A stretch of 64,000 nucleotides of DNA from Solibacillus sp040274725 (GCA_040274725.1 JBEMAQ010000012.1:42038-106037); one strand, 5' to 3'. Positions 34,754 through 43,347 are shown, numbered from the stretch's first letter. Notes: generated by a model from the sequence alone, not told the origin. Numbers and translations: made by a program.

Positions 34754-35254
34754 TTATTTGCAATCTATAAAATGCTGTTGCCACTTTGATTCATTCAGGT
34801 GATTAATTTTTCCTTTGTTCAAAATAAATTGCAACAATTCAAATTTCTCAGGATGCGCTAGTTTCATCGTCTCCAAAGCAAATTGAGTTGCCTGCTCTTC
34901 ATGTGGATTTGTTTTATAGGAACCGAGCTTTTTGTACTGTTTCAGCGTTAAGCCGTTACAAAATTGCTGCATATGCTTCAGCTCATGTAAAAATAAAAAT
35001 TCAACGAAGCATTCTGAGACATTTTTTAAAAGAAGCGGGTTTGTTATCGAATGCTTTGTATTGATTTCTTTTTCAATGTGATGGAGTAAAAAGCAAACAG
35101 ATAGCTGCCGTTTCCCTAAATGTGTAAAGGCTAAAGTAGTTGAAGGTGCCCAGATTTGATGATTATTTATCTCCATATACCAGTTGATTGGATAAAATTG
35201 TTCGATTTCAGACAGCTGCTGTTCATATTTTTGCTGTAAATAGTTGATAAACAA
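34754..35254 (-). CDS. Putative small zinc metallopeptidase-like protein (HELKH)
   Basis: 166 residues with FLFLHELKHMQQFCNG (HExxH, zinc-binding) near residue 90 and HEEQATQFALETM about 27 residues later, which could supply the third ligand. No signal peptide. It resembles minimal gluzincin-like proteins of mobile or unknown context; proteolysis is not proven. The listed start is TTG 35254 but has no ribosome site. The only strong one (GGGGGGG at about 35304-35310, minus strand) stands before an in-frame ATT about 50 bases further out. Not obviously linked to the catabolic genes. Confidence 0.55.
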   Translation of the reverse strand: MFINYLQQKYEQQLSEIEQFYPINWYMEINNHQIWAPSTTLAFTHLGKRQLSVCFLLHHIEKEINTKHSITNPLLLKNVSECFVEFLFLHELKHMQQFCNGLTLKQYKKLGSYKTNPHEEQATQFALETMKLAHPEKFELLQFILNKGKINHLNESKWQQHFIDCK

Positions 35255-35361
35255 TTGTAATTGTGAAGTCTTTACGTTGATACGGTTAAATTGATAAATA
35301 GATCATCCCCCCCTTCTTGTATACAGTAAAATAGCAGGTTCGGTACTGAAAAAAACTAAAT

Positions 35362-36234
35362 TTAATATTTCAATGTATCCATCTTGAAAATAATAAAATC
35401 GACAAAAGCTTTTACGGCCTTTAATTGAACGGACGAATCTTTATAAATAAGAGCGGTTTTACGTAGAATGATATTATTTTCAGGGCTCACAAGTTTTAAC
35501 TGAAATAAATCTTCATCCTCAATAATCGCTAAGCTGGGAAAAATAGCATAACCTAATCCTTGAGATACCATTCTTTTGCACGTTTCCATTTGATTCACTT
35601 TCATCGTGATGCGCGGTGGCTTTTTAAAGTAGCTATTCCACCAATTATCGATAGTCTGTTCAAGGCTATAGTCGATGCTGTAGAGAATACGTGGCATGTA
35701 TGGAAGCTGCTCTAATGTAATTTTTTGCTTAGAGGCGATTACTAATGGTTCTTCACTAATAATATGTTTTGATTCTGCCCAAAAATGATCGCCACGAATA
35801 ATACCAATATGTACATCCTCCTTGTCAACTAAATGAACAACGTCCTTACTTCCACCTGAAATTAAGTTAATTTCTAAATTCGGGTGAAGTGACAAAAAAT
35901 CTTTCAATAGAGAAGGTAAAGGATAGTATGCAAAGCTACCAGAAACAGCTAAACGTAACGTACCCTGTATTTCATCATGAACATTTTGAATCTTTTCTTT
36001 TACTTTTTTAAATTCTAATTGCATTTTTTGAGCATAGTGATATACATATTCCCCTTCAATTGTAAATTCAATCCCTTTTTTTCCACGTGTCACAATCTTC
36101 GTTTCGAATTCCTGTTCTAAAGCTTGAAGTCGATACGTTAATGCAGGTTGCGTTATATAGAGCTGTTCTGCAGCACGTGTAATATTTTTTTCGTTGTAAA
36201 GTGTCTCTAAAATTAACCAGTCTTTCTCATCCAT
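35362..36234 (-). CDS. LysR-family transcriptional regulator
   Basis: 290 residues from ATG 36234 (AGGGGGA 6 bases upstream). HTH: LETLYNEKNITRAAEQLYIT then QPALTYRLQALEQEF; effector-binding domain after residue 90. It is divergent from the aldehyde dehydrogenase gene and likely controls that operon. Different from the first LysR (27417-28301), so the two halves of the acid module seem to be sensed separately. Confidence 0.9.
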   Translation of the reverse strand: MDEKDWLILETLYNEKNITRAAEQLYITQPALTYRLQALEQEFETKIVTRGKKGIEFTIEGEYVYHYAQKMQLEFKKVKEKIQNVHDEIQGTLRLAVSGSFAYYPLPSLLKDFLSLHPNLEINLISGGSKDVVHLVDKEDVHIGIIRGDHFWAESKHIISEEPLVIASKQKITLEQLPYMPRILYSIDYSLEQTIDNWWNSYFKKPPRITMKVNQMETCKRMVSQGLGYAIFPSLAIIEDEDLFQLKLVSPENNIILRKTALIYKDSSVQLKAVKAFVDFIIFKMDTLKY

Positions 36235-36390
36235 CAAAAATCCCCCTGTGTAAACCATAAAATTTTTTTATGGTGAGCAAAAAAATAATGAATTTTAAAT
36301 TATTTTTCATTAATTATACAATTAAAATAATTCAGAAACTAAAGAAAATTTAGTTTTTTGATATTTTGTTGAGATGAAGGAGGAAAATAC

Positions 36391-37875
36391 ATGTCAGTGA
36401 CAGTTAATGAAAACAAATTAGAGTTAGCGAAATGGAGCAAGGTGTATATCGGTGGAGAATGGAGAGAAGGTGCGAGCGATAAAGTATACACGCAAGTAAA
36501 TCCATTTACACAAGAAAGCATTTCTGAAATTCGTTTTGCAAGCAAGGAAGATGTAGATGCAGCTTATGAGTCTGCGAAAAAGGTGCAAAAAGAGTGGGCG
36601 AAAGTACCAGCAATTGAGAAAGTAAAAATTCTTGAAAATGCAATTGCCGTTATTGAAAAGCGTCAAAATGAATTTGTTCATATTTTAATTACAGAAGGCG
36701 GTGGTACCCATTTCAAAAGTCAACTGGAGTTATTAGGATTAGCGACAGGCTACATGAAAGAAGCAGCAACGTATCCATTACGTATGGGCGGCGAAATTGT
36801 TCCATCTATTATTCCGGGCAAAACAAATAATTTACACCGTAATCCGTTAGGAGTTGTAGGTGTCATTTCACCATGGAACTTCCCATTCCATTTAACAATG
36901 CGCTCAGTTGTTGCTGCATTAGCAACGGGCAACGGTGTTGTGCTAAAACCAGCAACATTAACGTACATTTCAGGCGGGTTAATCATCGCCGAAATTTTTG
37001 AAGAAGCAGGCTTACCAAAAGGTTTACTAAATGTAGTTGTCGGTGCAGGAAGTGAAATTGGCGATTATATTGTACAGCATAAAGTACCACGCATGATTTC
37101 ATTTACAGGTTCTACTGAAGTCGGCGAACGAATTGGACAAATTGCTGGAGGAAAGTTAAAGAAAGTCGCACTTGAATTAGGTGGTAACTGTGCATTTATC
37201 GTTTTAAAAGATGCAGATTTAAACCAAGCAGCTTCAGCAGCTGTCTTTGGGAAATACACACACCAAGGCCAAATTTGTATGGCGATTAACCGTATTTTAG
37301 TAGACCGTGAAGTGTATGCGAATTTTGTTTCGATTTTTAAAGAAAAGGTGACGAAACTAAAGCCAGGTAATCCAATTGATCCAGAAACAGATATCGGCCC
37401 ATTAATTGAAAAACGCCAAGTAGATCAAATTGTTGGTTTAATTAACGGAGCGGTAGAAGCTGGTGCTAAATTAGAGCTAGAGGGTACAGTCGAAGGAAAC
37501 TTAATGACGCCGTATATTTTAACAGATGTAAAAAATGAGATGGAAATTGCACAAACTGAAATTTTTGGTCCAGTTGCGGTGATTATTCCATTTGATACAG
37601 AAGAAGAGGCTATCGCGTTAGCAAACGATACTGTTTATGGCTTAAGTAGCTCGATTTATACAGAAGACAAAGTACGTGGTGCTTTATTAGCAGAAGAAAT
37701 TGAAACAGGTATGGTTCATATTAATGACCAAACAGTAAATGACGAGCCACATATTCCATTCGGCGGTGAAAAAGCTTCCGGTTTAGGTCGCTTCAATGGT
37801 AAATATGCTTTAGAAGAGTTCACAACAGTGAAATGGATTTCTGTCATGGATAAACCACGCGGCTATCCCTACTAA
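36391..37875 (+). CDS. Aldehyde dehydrogenase (benzaldehyde/vanillin-DH-like)
   Basis: 494 residues, standard ALDH: ISPWNFPFHLTMRS for cofactor binding, FTGSTEVGERIG, general base Glu in ALELGGNCAF and nucleophile Cys in HQGQICMAINR. The stretch MGGEIVPSIIPGKTNN then LHRNPLGVVGVIS is closest, from memory, to aromatic aldehyde dehydrogenases such as B. subtilis YfmT and XylC. It would oxidise an aldehyde to the acid. GGAGG before ATG. First of three genes with an acyl-CoA dehydrogenase and an MmgE/PrpD protein. Confidence 0.9.
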   Translation: MSVTVNENKLELAKWSKVYIGGEWREGASDKVYTQVNPFTQESISEIRFASKEDVDAAYESAKKVQKEWAKVPAIEKVKILENAIAVIEKRQNEFVHILITEGGGTHFKSQLELLGLATGYMKEAATYPLRMGGEIVPSIIPGKTNNLHRNPLGVVGVISPWNFPFHLTMRSVVAALATGNGVVLKPATLTYISGGLIIAEIFEEAGLPKGLLNVVVGAGSEIGDYIVQHKVPRMISFTGSTEVGERIGQIAGGKLKKVALELGGNCAFIVLKDADLNQAASAAVFGKYTHQGQICMAINRILVDREVYANFVSIFKEKVTKLKPGNPIDPETDIGPLIEKRQVDQIVGLINGAVEAGAKLELEGTVEGNLMTPYILTDVKNEMEIAQTEIFGPVAVIIPFDTEEEAIALANDTVYGLSSSIYTEDKVRGALLAEEIETGMVHINDQTVNDEPHIPFGGEKASGLGRFNGKYALEEFTTVKWISVMDKPRGYPY

Positions 37876-37972
37876 ATAGGTCGTACACATAGTAAATGTA
37901 GGGTTATTTCTAGCCCTACATTTAAAAAATTTGTATATATGAATACTTAAACTAAAGAATGAGGTGCGGAAA

Positions 37973-39133
37973 TTGAATTTTGAATATACAGAGTTACAAA
38001 ACGACATTCGCCGAGGCGTTCGTGAAATTTGTGAAAGATATGATGTAGAGTACTGGCGTAAATGTGATGAGGCAGATGAATATCCTGAAGAATTTGTAAA
38101 TGCAATGGTTGAGGCAGGTTGGTTATCAGCTTTAATTCCAGAAGAATATGGTGGTGCGGGCCTTGGCTTATCAGAAGCAACGATTATTTTAGAAGAAGTG
38201 AATGCAGCAGGCGGTGCAGGGACAGCATGTCACGCACAAATGTATACGATGGGCGCTATTTTACGTCACGGAAGTCCAGAGCAAAAGCAAAAATATTTAC
38301 CAGAAATTGCAGCAGGCAGATTGCGTTTACAGTCGATGGGTGTAACGGAGCCAGATGCAGGTTCAGATACAACGAAAATCAAAACTTTCGCAGAGAAAAA
38401 AGGCGACAAATACGTGATTAATGGTCAAAAAATCTTTACATCACGTTACCAACATTCAGATTTATTACTATTATTAGCGCGTACAACACCAATTGACCAA
38501 GTAGAGAAAAAGACAAAAGGCTTAAGCTTATTTTTAATTGACACACGTGAAGTAGGTGACTCAATCGTTGCCAATCCAATTCATACAATGGTACATCATG
38601 AAACGAATATGTTATTTATCGATAATTTAGTCGTATCTGAAGATGCATTAGTTGGTGAAGAAGGCAATGGATTATACTGCATCTTAGATGGCTTAAATGC
38701 AGAGCGTATTTTAGCTTCCGCTCAAGCAATTGGTGATGGAAAATGGTTCATTGAGCAAGCAGTCCGTTATTCTAAAGACCGTGTTGTATTTGATCGACCA
38801 ATTGGTAAAAATCAAGGCGTTCAGTTCCCAATCGCAAAAGCATTTACAAATGTATTGGCAGCGGAAACAATGATGCATAAAGCAGCAGCAAAGTTCGACC
38901 AAGGATTGCCTTGCGGTTCAGAGGCGAATATGACGAAGTATTTAAGTACAGAAGCGGCTTGGGAAGCTGGAGAAGCTGCGATGACGACATTTGGCGGGTA
39001 TGCCGTTGCAACAGAATACCACATTGAACGAAAATGGAAAGAGGCACGTCTTGCACGTAATGCACCCATTTCAAATAATCTTGTACTAAGTTATGTAGGT
39101 CAACATGTTTTAGGTATGCCTCGTTCATTCTAA
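37973..39133 (+). CDS. Acyl-CoA dehydrogenase
   Basis: 386 residues from TTG 37973, which lies 6 bases after GAGGTG. N-terminal helical domain, the beta-barrel MGVTEPDAGSDTTKIKTFAE and GQKIFTSRYQHSDLLLLLAR, and the C-terminal KDRVVFDRPIGKNQGVQFPI with MTTFGGYAVATEYHIERKWK. Unlike the HsaA-like protein it keeps true FAD/acyl-CoA dehydrogenase motifs. It would introduce a 2,3 double bond into an acyl-CoA, feeding the enoyl-CoA hydratase of the other operon. Confidence 0.9.
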   Translation: MNFEYTELQNDIRRGVREICERYDVEYWRKCDEADEYPEEFVNAMVEAGWLSALIPEEYGGAGLGLSEATIILEEVNAAGGAGTACHAQMYTMGAILRHGSPEQKQKYLPEIAAGRLRLQSMGVTEPDAGSDTTKIKTFAEKKGDKYVINGQKIFTSRYQHSDLLLLLARTTPIDQVEKKTKGLSLFLIDTREVGDSIVANPIHTMVHHETNMLFIDNLVVSEDALVGEEGNGLYCILDGLNAERILASAQAIGDGKWFIEQAVRYSKDRVVFDRPIGKNQGVQFPIAKAFTNVLAAETMMHKAAAKFDQGLPCGSEANMTKYLSTEAAWEAGEAAMTTFGGYAVATEYHIERKWKEARLARNAPISNNLVLSYVGQHVLGMPRSF

Positions 39134-39202
39134 ATGGATGAAGCTCTAGTAAATTTTTATTACGAGCGGTGTTTAAAAATCGGCGGATAAAGGGGAATAG
39201 AA

Positions 39203-40627
39203 TTGTCGAACTTACTTTTAGAAAAATTAACGGATTTTATTGTCGGTACGCATTATGAGGACATTCCACAAAAGCTAATAGACTTAACAAAGTTAGCAAT
39301 TATCGACACAGTGGGTGTGACCATTGCAGGTTGGAATGAGCCAGCTGTAGAGGGTGTAAAAAAGGTTTATTTGCACAGTGGTAGTCCATTTGGTAGTAGC
39401 TCGTTATGGGGACAACGCTTAAAAGTACCCGTTGAAACGGCTGCACTGATTAATGGCACAGCTTCACATGTTTTAGATTTTGATGATGCGGCACCAAGTG
39501 TTATTATTCATCCAAGTGCACCAGTTTTATCGGCGGCGATTCCTGTAGCAGAACAATTAAATAAATCCGGTAAAGATGTGATTACCGCGTATGTTATCGG
39601 GACAGAAGTGATGCTTCAACTCGGGAAAATAGTCGATTTAAAACATTATCAACTCGGTTGGCATTCGACCGCGACACTCGGCACGATTGGTGCAGTGGCT
39701 GCATGTAGTTATTTATATGATTTGACGAAAGAGCAAGCCAAGCATGCAATTGCGATTGCTTGTTCGATGGCTGGCGGATTGCAAAAAAACTTTGGCACCA
39801 TGACAAAATCCTTTCACGTAGGACTAGCGGCTTCACAAGGTGTGCAAGCGGCAGCTCTTGCGAAAAATGGATTTACCGGTAATCACGATATTTTTGGGAC
39901 ACGTGGATTTTTACATGCTTTCAATGGTGGTGACAATGTAGAAACACTAGTTGAAAAAGCAACATTCGGTAAAAATTACGAATTACTTAAAACAGGGCTT
40001 ACAGTAAAAAAATTCCCATGTTGCTATGCGACACATCGCTTTATTCATGGTGTGCTAGCGTTAATAACCGTACATCATTTACAATTGGAGGATATTCAAG
40101 AGATAACGTTAGTAGCGCCTCCAGGTGGATTGATGCCTTTAGTCTCAACAAATCCGCTAACAGGATTGGAAGGGAAATTTAGCGCGGCATATACAGCGTT
40201 AACAGCGCTAAAAGATGGCTATGTGAAGTTAAGTAGCTTTGAAAATGAACAAGTACTAAGACCGGAAATTCAGGGGAAAATGGCGACTGTAGATGTTCGT
40301 CAAATGCCCGGTGTAACAAAAACAAGTCAAGAGATTGAAGAAATCCCTGTAGAAATTACAATCAAAACAATAGCTGGTAACGTGTATGAAAAAAATGTGC
40401 TCCATGCACCAGGGTCTCAAAATAGTCCATTAACAGATAAAGAGATGCGTGATAAATGGCAAGATTGCTTAAGTCAGTATAATAAAGCTACAAATAATCG
40501 TACGGAACGTTTAGTTGAAAATTGTAACATCTATTACGATGAGGCTTTACAAATCGAAACAATCGATAATTTCGGCGATTGGTTAGCTAACATGCAAGTA
40601 AATTTTGAGCAGTTAATTAAAATTTAA
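39203..40627 (+). CDS. MmgE/PrpD family protein
   Basis: 474 residues. Typical features: LTDFIVGTHYEDIPQKLIDL at the N-terminus, INGTASHVLDFDDAAPSVII, GLQKNFGTMTKSFHVGLAAS and KKFPCCYATHRFIHGV. The family includes 2-methylcitrate dehydratase, cis-aconitate decarboxylase and iminodisuccinate epimerase, so it likely acts on a tri- or dicarboxylic acid. TTG start after AAGGGGAA. Last intact gene of the island; a terminator and gene debris follow. Confidence 0.87.
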   Translation: MSNLLLEKLTDFIVGTHYEDIPQKLIDLTKLAIIDTVGVTIAGWNEPAVEGVKKVYLHSGSPFGSSSLWGQRLKVPVETAALINGTASHVLDFDDAAPSVIIHPSAPVLSAAIPVAEQLNKSGKDVITAYVIGTEVMLQLGKIVDLKHYQLGWHSTATLGTIGAVAACSYLYDLTKEQAKHAIAIACSMAGGLQKNFGTMTKSFHVGLAASQGVQAAALAKNGFTGNHDIFGTRGFLHAFNGGDNVETLVEKATFGKNYELLKTGLTVKKFPCCYATHRFIHGVLALITVHHLQLEDIQEITLVAPPGGLMPLVSTNPLTGLEGKFSAAYTALTALKDGYVKLSSFENEQVLRPEIQGKMATVDVRQMPGVTKTSQEIEEIPVEITIKTIAGNVYEKNVLHAPGSQNSPLTDKEMRDKWQDCLSQYNKATNNRTERLVENCNIYYDEALQIETIDNFGDWLANMQVNFEQLIKI

Positions 40628-40833
40628 ATATCAGTAATAGTTAAAAATAGACATAAAATAATAACTTTCGTAGATTTTGTTATTATTAAAACATAAACTA
40701 CTATTCCCAAATAAAGCGATTAGGCCTCACTTAATAATTTGATATAGAAAGGCGTTGAGGTTATCGGACTCAATGCTTTTTCTAGTTAAATTGCCCCGAT
40801 TCCGCTCATACTTAAACGATTATTAACTATTGG
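40628..40833. other. Intergenic region with terminator after MmgE/PrpD gene
   Basis: The stem AAAGGCGTTGAG (40748-40759) pairs with CTCAATGCTTTTT (40769-40781) using one G-U pair. AT-rich otherwise, no gene. Confidence 0.6.
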
Positions 40834-40905
40834 TGCGAGCTAGGCCGCACGCAAATCGCGAAGGACCTTGGCTTTAACTACGCCGAGCTAGAAGCAAAGG
40901 GCTAC
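40834..40905 (+). pseudogene. Fragment of a YbgC-like thioesterase gene
   Basis: 72 bases match 42689-42760 of the intact thioesterase gene with only scattered, mostly third-position differences. Translation gives CELGRTQIAKDLGFNYAELE then AKGY, as in the intact gene. It breaks off just before the LuxR-gene fragment and is in a different frame from it. Confidence 0.85.
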
Positions 40906-40913
40906 AAAGGCGG

Positions 40914-41038
40914 GCGCTTTATGCAAAAGGAATCGATTATTTAAAATCAATGCCTAGCAAATATATTTCAAATAAAGAGTCTGAGCAATTTATCGTCGTC
41001 CCAATCTTTCACGGCAATGTATCACTCGGTTATATATG
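40914..41038 (+). pseudogene. Fragment of the GAF-LuxR regulator gene
   Basis: 125 bases match 23526-23650 inside the regulator gene, with few differences (for example CATGGT versus CACGGC, ATC versus GTC). Reading ALYAKGIDYLKSMPSKYISN, it runs to GYIW and a stop. Directly joined to the thioesterase fragment. Confidence 0.9.
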
Positions 41039-41123
41039 GTGATAACACATATATAACTATCACTCAACGGTCCTTATATAAAATGATTGCCTATTAGCAA
41101 AAAAACGATAAAAGTACACTTAG

Positions 41124-41155
41124 AAACCACTCTATTCACGGATAGAGTGGTTTTT
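41124..41155 (+). terminator. Terminator-like hairpin upstream of HEPN-like gene
   Basis: AAACCACTCTAT, short loop, ATAGAGTGGTTTTT: a perfect 12-bp stem with a T tail. It stands where no intact gene ends upstream, so it probably belongs to a deleted gene. Confidence 0.75.
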
Positions 41156-41297
41156 ACATTCGAAATAATCCTTAATAGTTGGAAGGACAGCACTACTGAT
41201 TATGCAATAGCTATCATGAAATCTTCTATAATTATTTTCATAATGCTGTTATGGAAATCCTCTCTTTTTCAAATAATGAAGAAAAGGAGATGAGTCG

Positions 41298-41762
41298 GTG
41301 AGTAAAGAGGTAGGGAAAATATTTGTCGAAAGGCTATTGAACAATAGCGATCCATTATCAAATATTGTGACAGTACATCTTTTTTGTGAAAATGCGATAA
41401 ACAGTTTGATTAAAGCAAAGGCGATTGGTGTCGAGGATTTTACAAAAAGGAATCGGGATGAAACATACATTCCGATACTGGATTCAAACTATTCTACAAA
41501 ATTATATTTTGTTTTCTCGATGGGATTAATTAAACAGGAATTGTATGAGAATTTAAGGCTGCTCAATCACTGGCGAAATAAAGCCGCGCATAATATTCAT
41601 GAAGATATAAAAAAGTTGCCGATGGATTTTCATAAATATAGTGAAAATGAGTCGAAAATAAAGCCACAATCAACTGAAAATGAAATTGTGATCGGTGTAG
41701 CGTTTGCAACGTATGTGGAATTGCATAAGTTTATTGAGGAGAATTATGACATTAAATTATAA
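41298..41762 (+). CDS. Hypothetical protein with HEPN-like R-x4-H motif
   Basis: 154 residues, mostly helical. LLNHWRNKAAHNIHEDI contains R-N-K-A-A-H, the R-x4-6-H motif of HEPN-domain nucleases and of related abortive-infection or MtlR/DUF4145-like proteins. No membrane segment or signal. AAAAGGAGATG precedes GTG 41298. Stands alone, with no nucleotidyltransferase partner, so a MNT-HEPN toxin pair is not supported. Function unknown. Confidence 0.6.
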   Translation: MSKEVGKIFVERLLNNSDPLSNIVTVHLFCENAINSLIKAKAIGVEDFTKRNRDETYIPILDSNYSTKLYFVFSMGLIKQELYENLRLLNHWRNKAAHNIHEDIKKLPMDFHKYSENESKIKPQSTENEIVIGVAFATYVELHKFIEENYDIKL

Positions 41763-41943
41763 ACGGGTATAGTAATTAATTGATTGTACGAAGAGAAAAA
41801 CCAGATGAGCGAAGGCTTCATCTGGTTTTTTTCAGGTGTGCTTAGTATGCGCGTAAACTAGAGCGTGTATCAAATTCTAGTACAGTAGCACATCAGGCAG
41901 GAAATTCATGTTCGCCTTGCCCGAACTATTGGCGCTTATGTAT

Positions 41944-42324
41944 TCAGAGTTGGATGTTGTACAATGAAATCAATGCGACAATCAGAGCTAAATAAACAAG
42001 CCAAACTTTTTTAATTGGCTGTGGTGGATATTTTGCTGGGAGCTTTTTCAGTTGAAAATCTAAGAAAAAATTCGCAAACGGAATGAATGCGGCGAGTAGC
42101 GCAAGCAGTGTCCAATACACAGCCCACCTGACACGCAGCTGCGCATAAATAATCGTGGCGAAATAGACTAAAAAGATGCCACCATGAACGGCGCCGTTAA
42201 TCGCGACGGCTACACCAAAATCAGCCCAGTATTTCAACGGCATCGCAATAAATACGAGTGTTATTAACGAAATTCCGTCAAGTATGCCCATAAATCGCAC
42301 GTATTGTATCGGATGTTTATACAT
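41944..42324 (-). CDS. DUF3817 membrane protein (YdzA-like)
   Basis: 126 residues with three or four membrane helices. YVRFMGILDGISLITLVFIA, MPLKYWADFGVAVAINGAVH and GGIFLVYF are the conserved DUF3817 features. Integral membrane protein, function unknown. AGGAGG lies about 6 bases before ATG 42324. No operon partners. Confidence 0.85.
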   Translation of the reverse strand: MYKHPIQYVRFMGILDGISLITLVFIAMPLKYWADFGVAVAINGAVHGGIFLVYFATIIYAQLRVRWAVYWTLLALLAAFIPFANFFLDFQLKKLPAKYPPQPIKKVWLVYLALIVALISLYNIQL

Positions 42325-42601
42325 AGATATCCTCCTTTTCTAACTATTAATCTCCTGTTATTTGACAAGATATTATTTCATTATAGTATATGTAGGCATG
42401 TTTCAAAAGCGCCTTGGAGCTATTTTCAGACGTTTGGCGAATGCATATATAGAATTGTTGGCCGATTTTCTTTTTTTAAATGACCGTTGATTTTAAAACT
42501 GAACTACCTGCAACAACGTTTTTTAAATCCTACATAAGAATTCTCACAAAATCTCTCCTGCTCAATCATTTTCACGCTATAATACCGTAGAGGTGAAAAA
42601 A
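42325..42601. other. Intergenic, no feature recognised beyond promoters
   Basis: 277 bases between divergent genes. AT-rich with a TATAAT-like ATAATAC at about 42579-42585 just before the thioesterase ribosome site. Nothing else seen. Confidence 0.5.
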
Positions 42602-43024
42602 ATGTTCCTATCAACAAAAGAGATAGAAGTCCGCTACGCTGAAACAGACATGATGGGCGTTGTGTACCATGCCAACTATCTGCAATACTGCGAATTAGGT
42701 CGAACGCAAATCGCAAAGGATCTTGGCTTTAACTACGCCGAGCTAGAAGCAAAGGGCTATATGTCTCCGGTGCTCGATTTCTCGATCCAATACAAAACAC
42801 CGATGCGCTACGGTCAAGTGGCAACGGTAAAAACGTGGATTGAGTCACAATCAAAGGTGCGCACGGTGTACGGCTACGAAATCGTACATGAAGACGGCAC
42901 AGTGGCAGTGACGGCAAAATCCGTACATACGCTTGTACGTCGTGAGGATTTCCGTCCGGTCGCCTTTTCGAAAGTAGACCCAGCATGGCACGCGAAATAT
43001 GTGGAAGTAGCGAAAGAGCAATAA
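42602..43024 (+). CDS. YbgC/FadM-type acyl-CoA thioesterase
   Basis: 140 residues from ATG 42602 (GAGGTG 7 bases upstream), a single hot-dog domain. EVRYAETDMMGVVYHANYLQ holds the catalytic Asp and the His-Ala-Asn-Tyr signature of 4-hydroxybenzoyl-CoA/YbgC thioesterases; FSIQYKTPMRYGQVATVKTW follows. It hydrolyses acyl-CoA in the cytosol. Codon use is that of the core genome. A diverged fragment of it sits at the island edge, 1.8 kb upstream. Confidence 0.88.
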   Translation: MFLSTKEIEVRYAETDMMGVVYHANYLQYCELGRTQIAKDLGFNYAELEAKGYMSPVLDFSIQYKTPMRYGQVATVKTWIESQSKVRTVYGYEIVHEDGTVAVTAKSVHTLVRREDFRPVAFSKVDPAWHAKYVEVAKEQ

Positions 43025-43028
43025 AATA

Positions 43029-43068
43029 AAGGTCTGTACCCGAAGAGAAGCTTTTGGTACAGACCTTA
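43029..43068 (+). terminator. Terminator after thioesterase gene
   Basis: AAGGTCTGTACC, loop, GGTACAGACCTT and a T-rich tail: a perfect 12-bp stem. Confidence 0.85.
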
Positions 43069-43169
43069 TTTTTATTTTAAAATATAATTAAGTATTTTAA
43101 TTCCAAAAATGAAACTTTTAAATAAAATACTCGTAAGTACATTAAACCGTTTTTAATAAGAGAGGAAAA

Positions 43170-43250
43170 ATGATTATGAAAAAATTAGTAGGCGTATTCC
43201 TCGGTGTTTAAGGCGCATTTTTATTGTCAATTTTAACAGATTATTTCTAG
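43170..43250 (+). pseudogene. Microprotein gene with premature stop
   Basis: GAGAGGAAAA precedes ATG 43170. The frame gives MIMKKLVGVFLGV, TAA at 43209-43211, then continues in frame GAFLLSILTDYF to TAG. Both halves together make one 26-residue membrane peptide, so a single base change appears to have cut it. A terminator hairpin (GAAAAGGCCT / AGGTCTTTTC, about 43249-43276) follows directly. Confidence 0.45.
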
Positions 43251-43347
43251 AAAAGGCCTGTCATTGGAGGTCTTTTCTTCTGTATGTTTAGAGCGCTCAG
43301 AGCAACAAAAAAACCTACCTAGAAATTCCTCACTAGGTAGGCCAAGC

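Noticed and set aside
37973..39133. Second HsaA-like hydroxylase
   Set aside because: It keeps typical acyl-CoA dehydrogenase motifs (TEPDAGSD and the C-terminal GGYAVATEY region) and lies with CoA-pathway genes.
41087..41293. 68-codon open frame before the HEPN-like gene
   Set aside because: It spans a terminator hairpin and shows no ribosome site or family.
41298..41762. MNT-HEPN toxin-antitoxin pair
   Set aside because: No nucleotidyltransferase or other small partner gene adjoins the HEPN-like gene.
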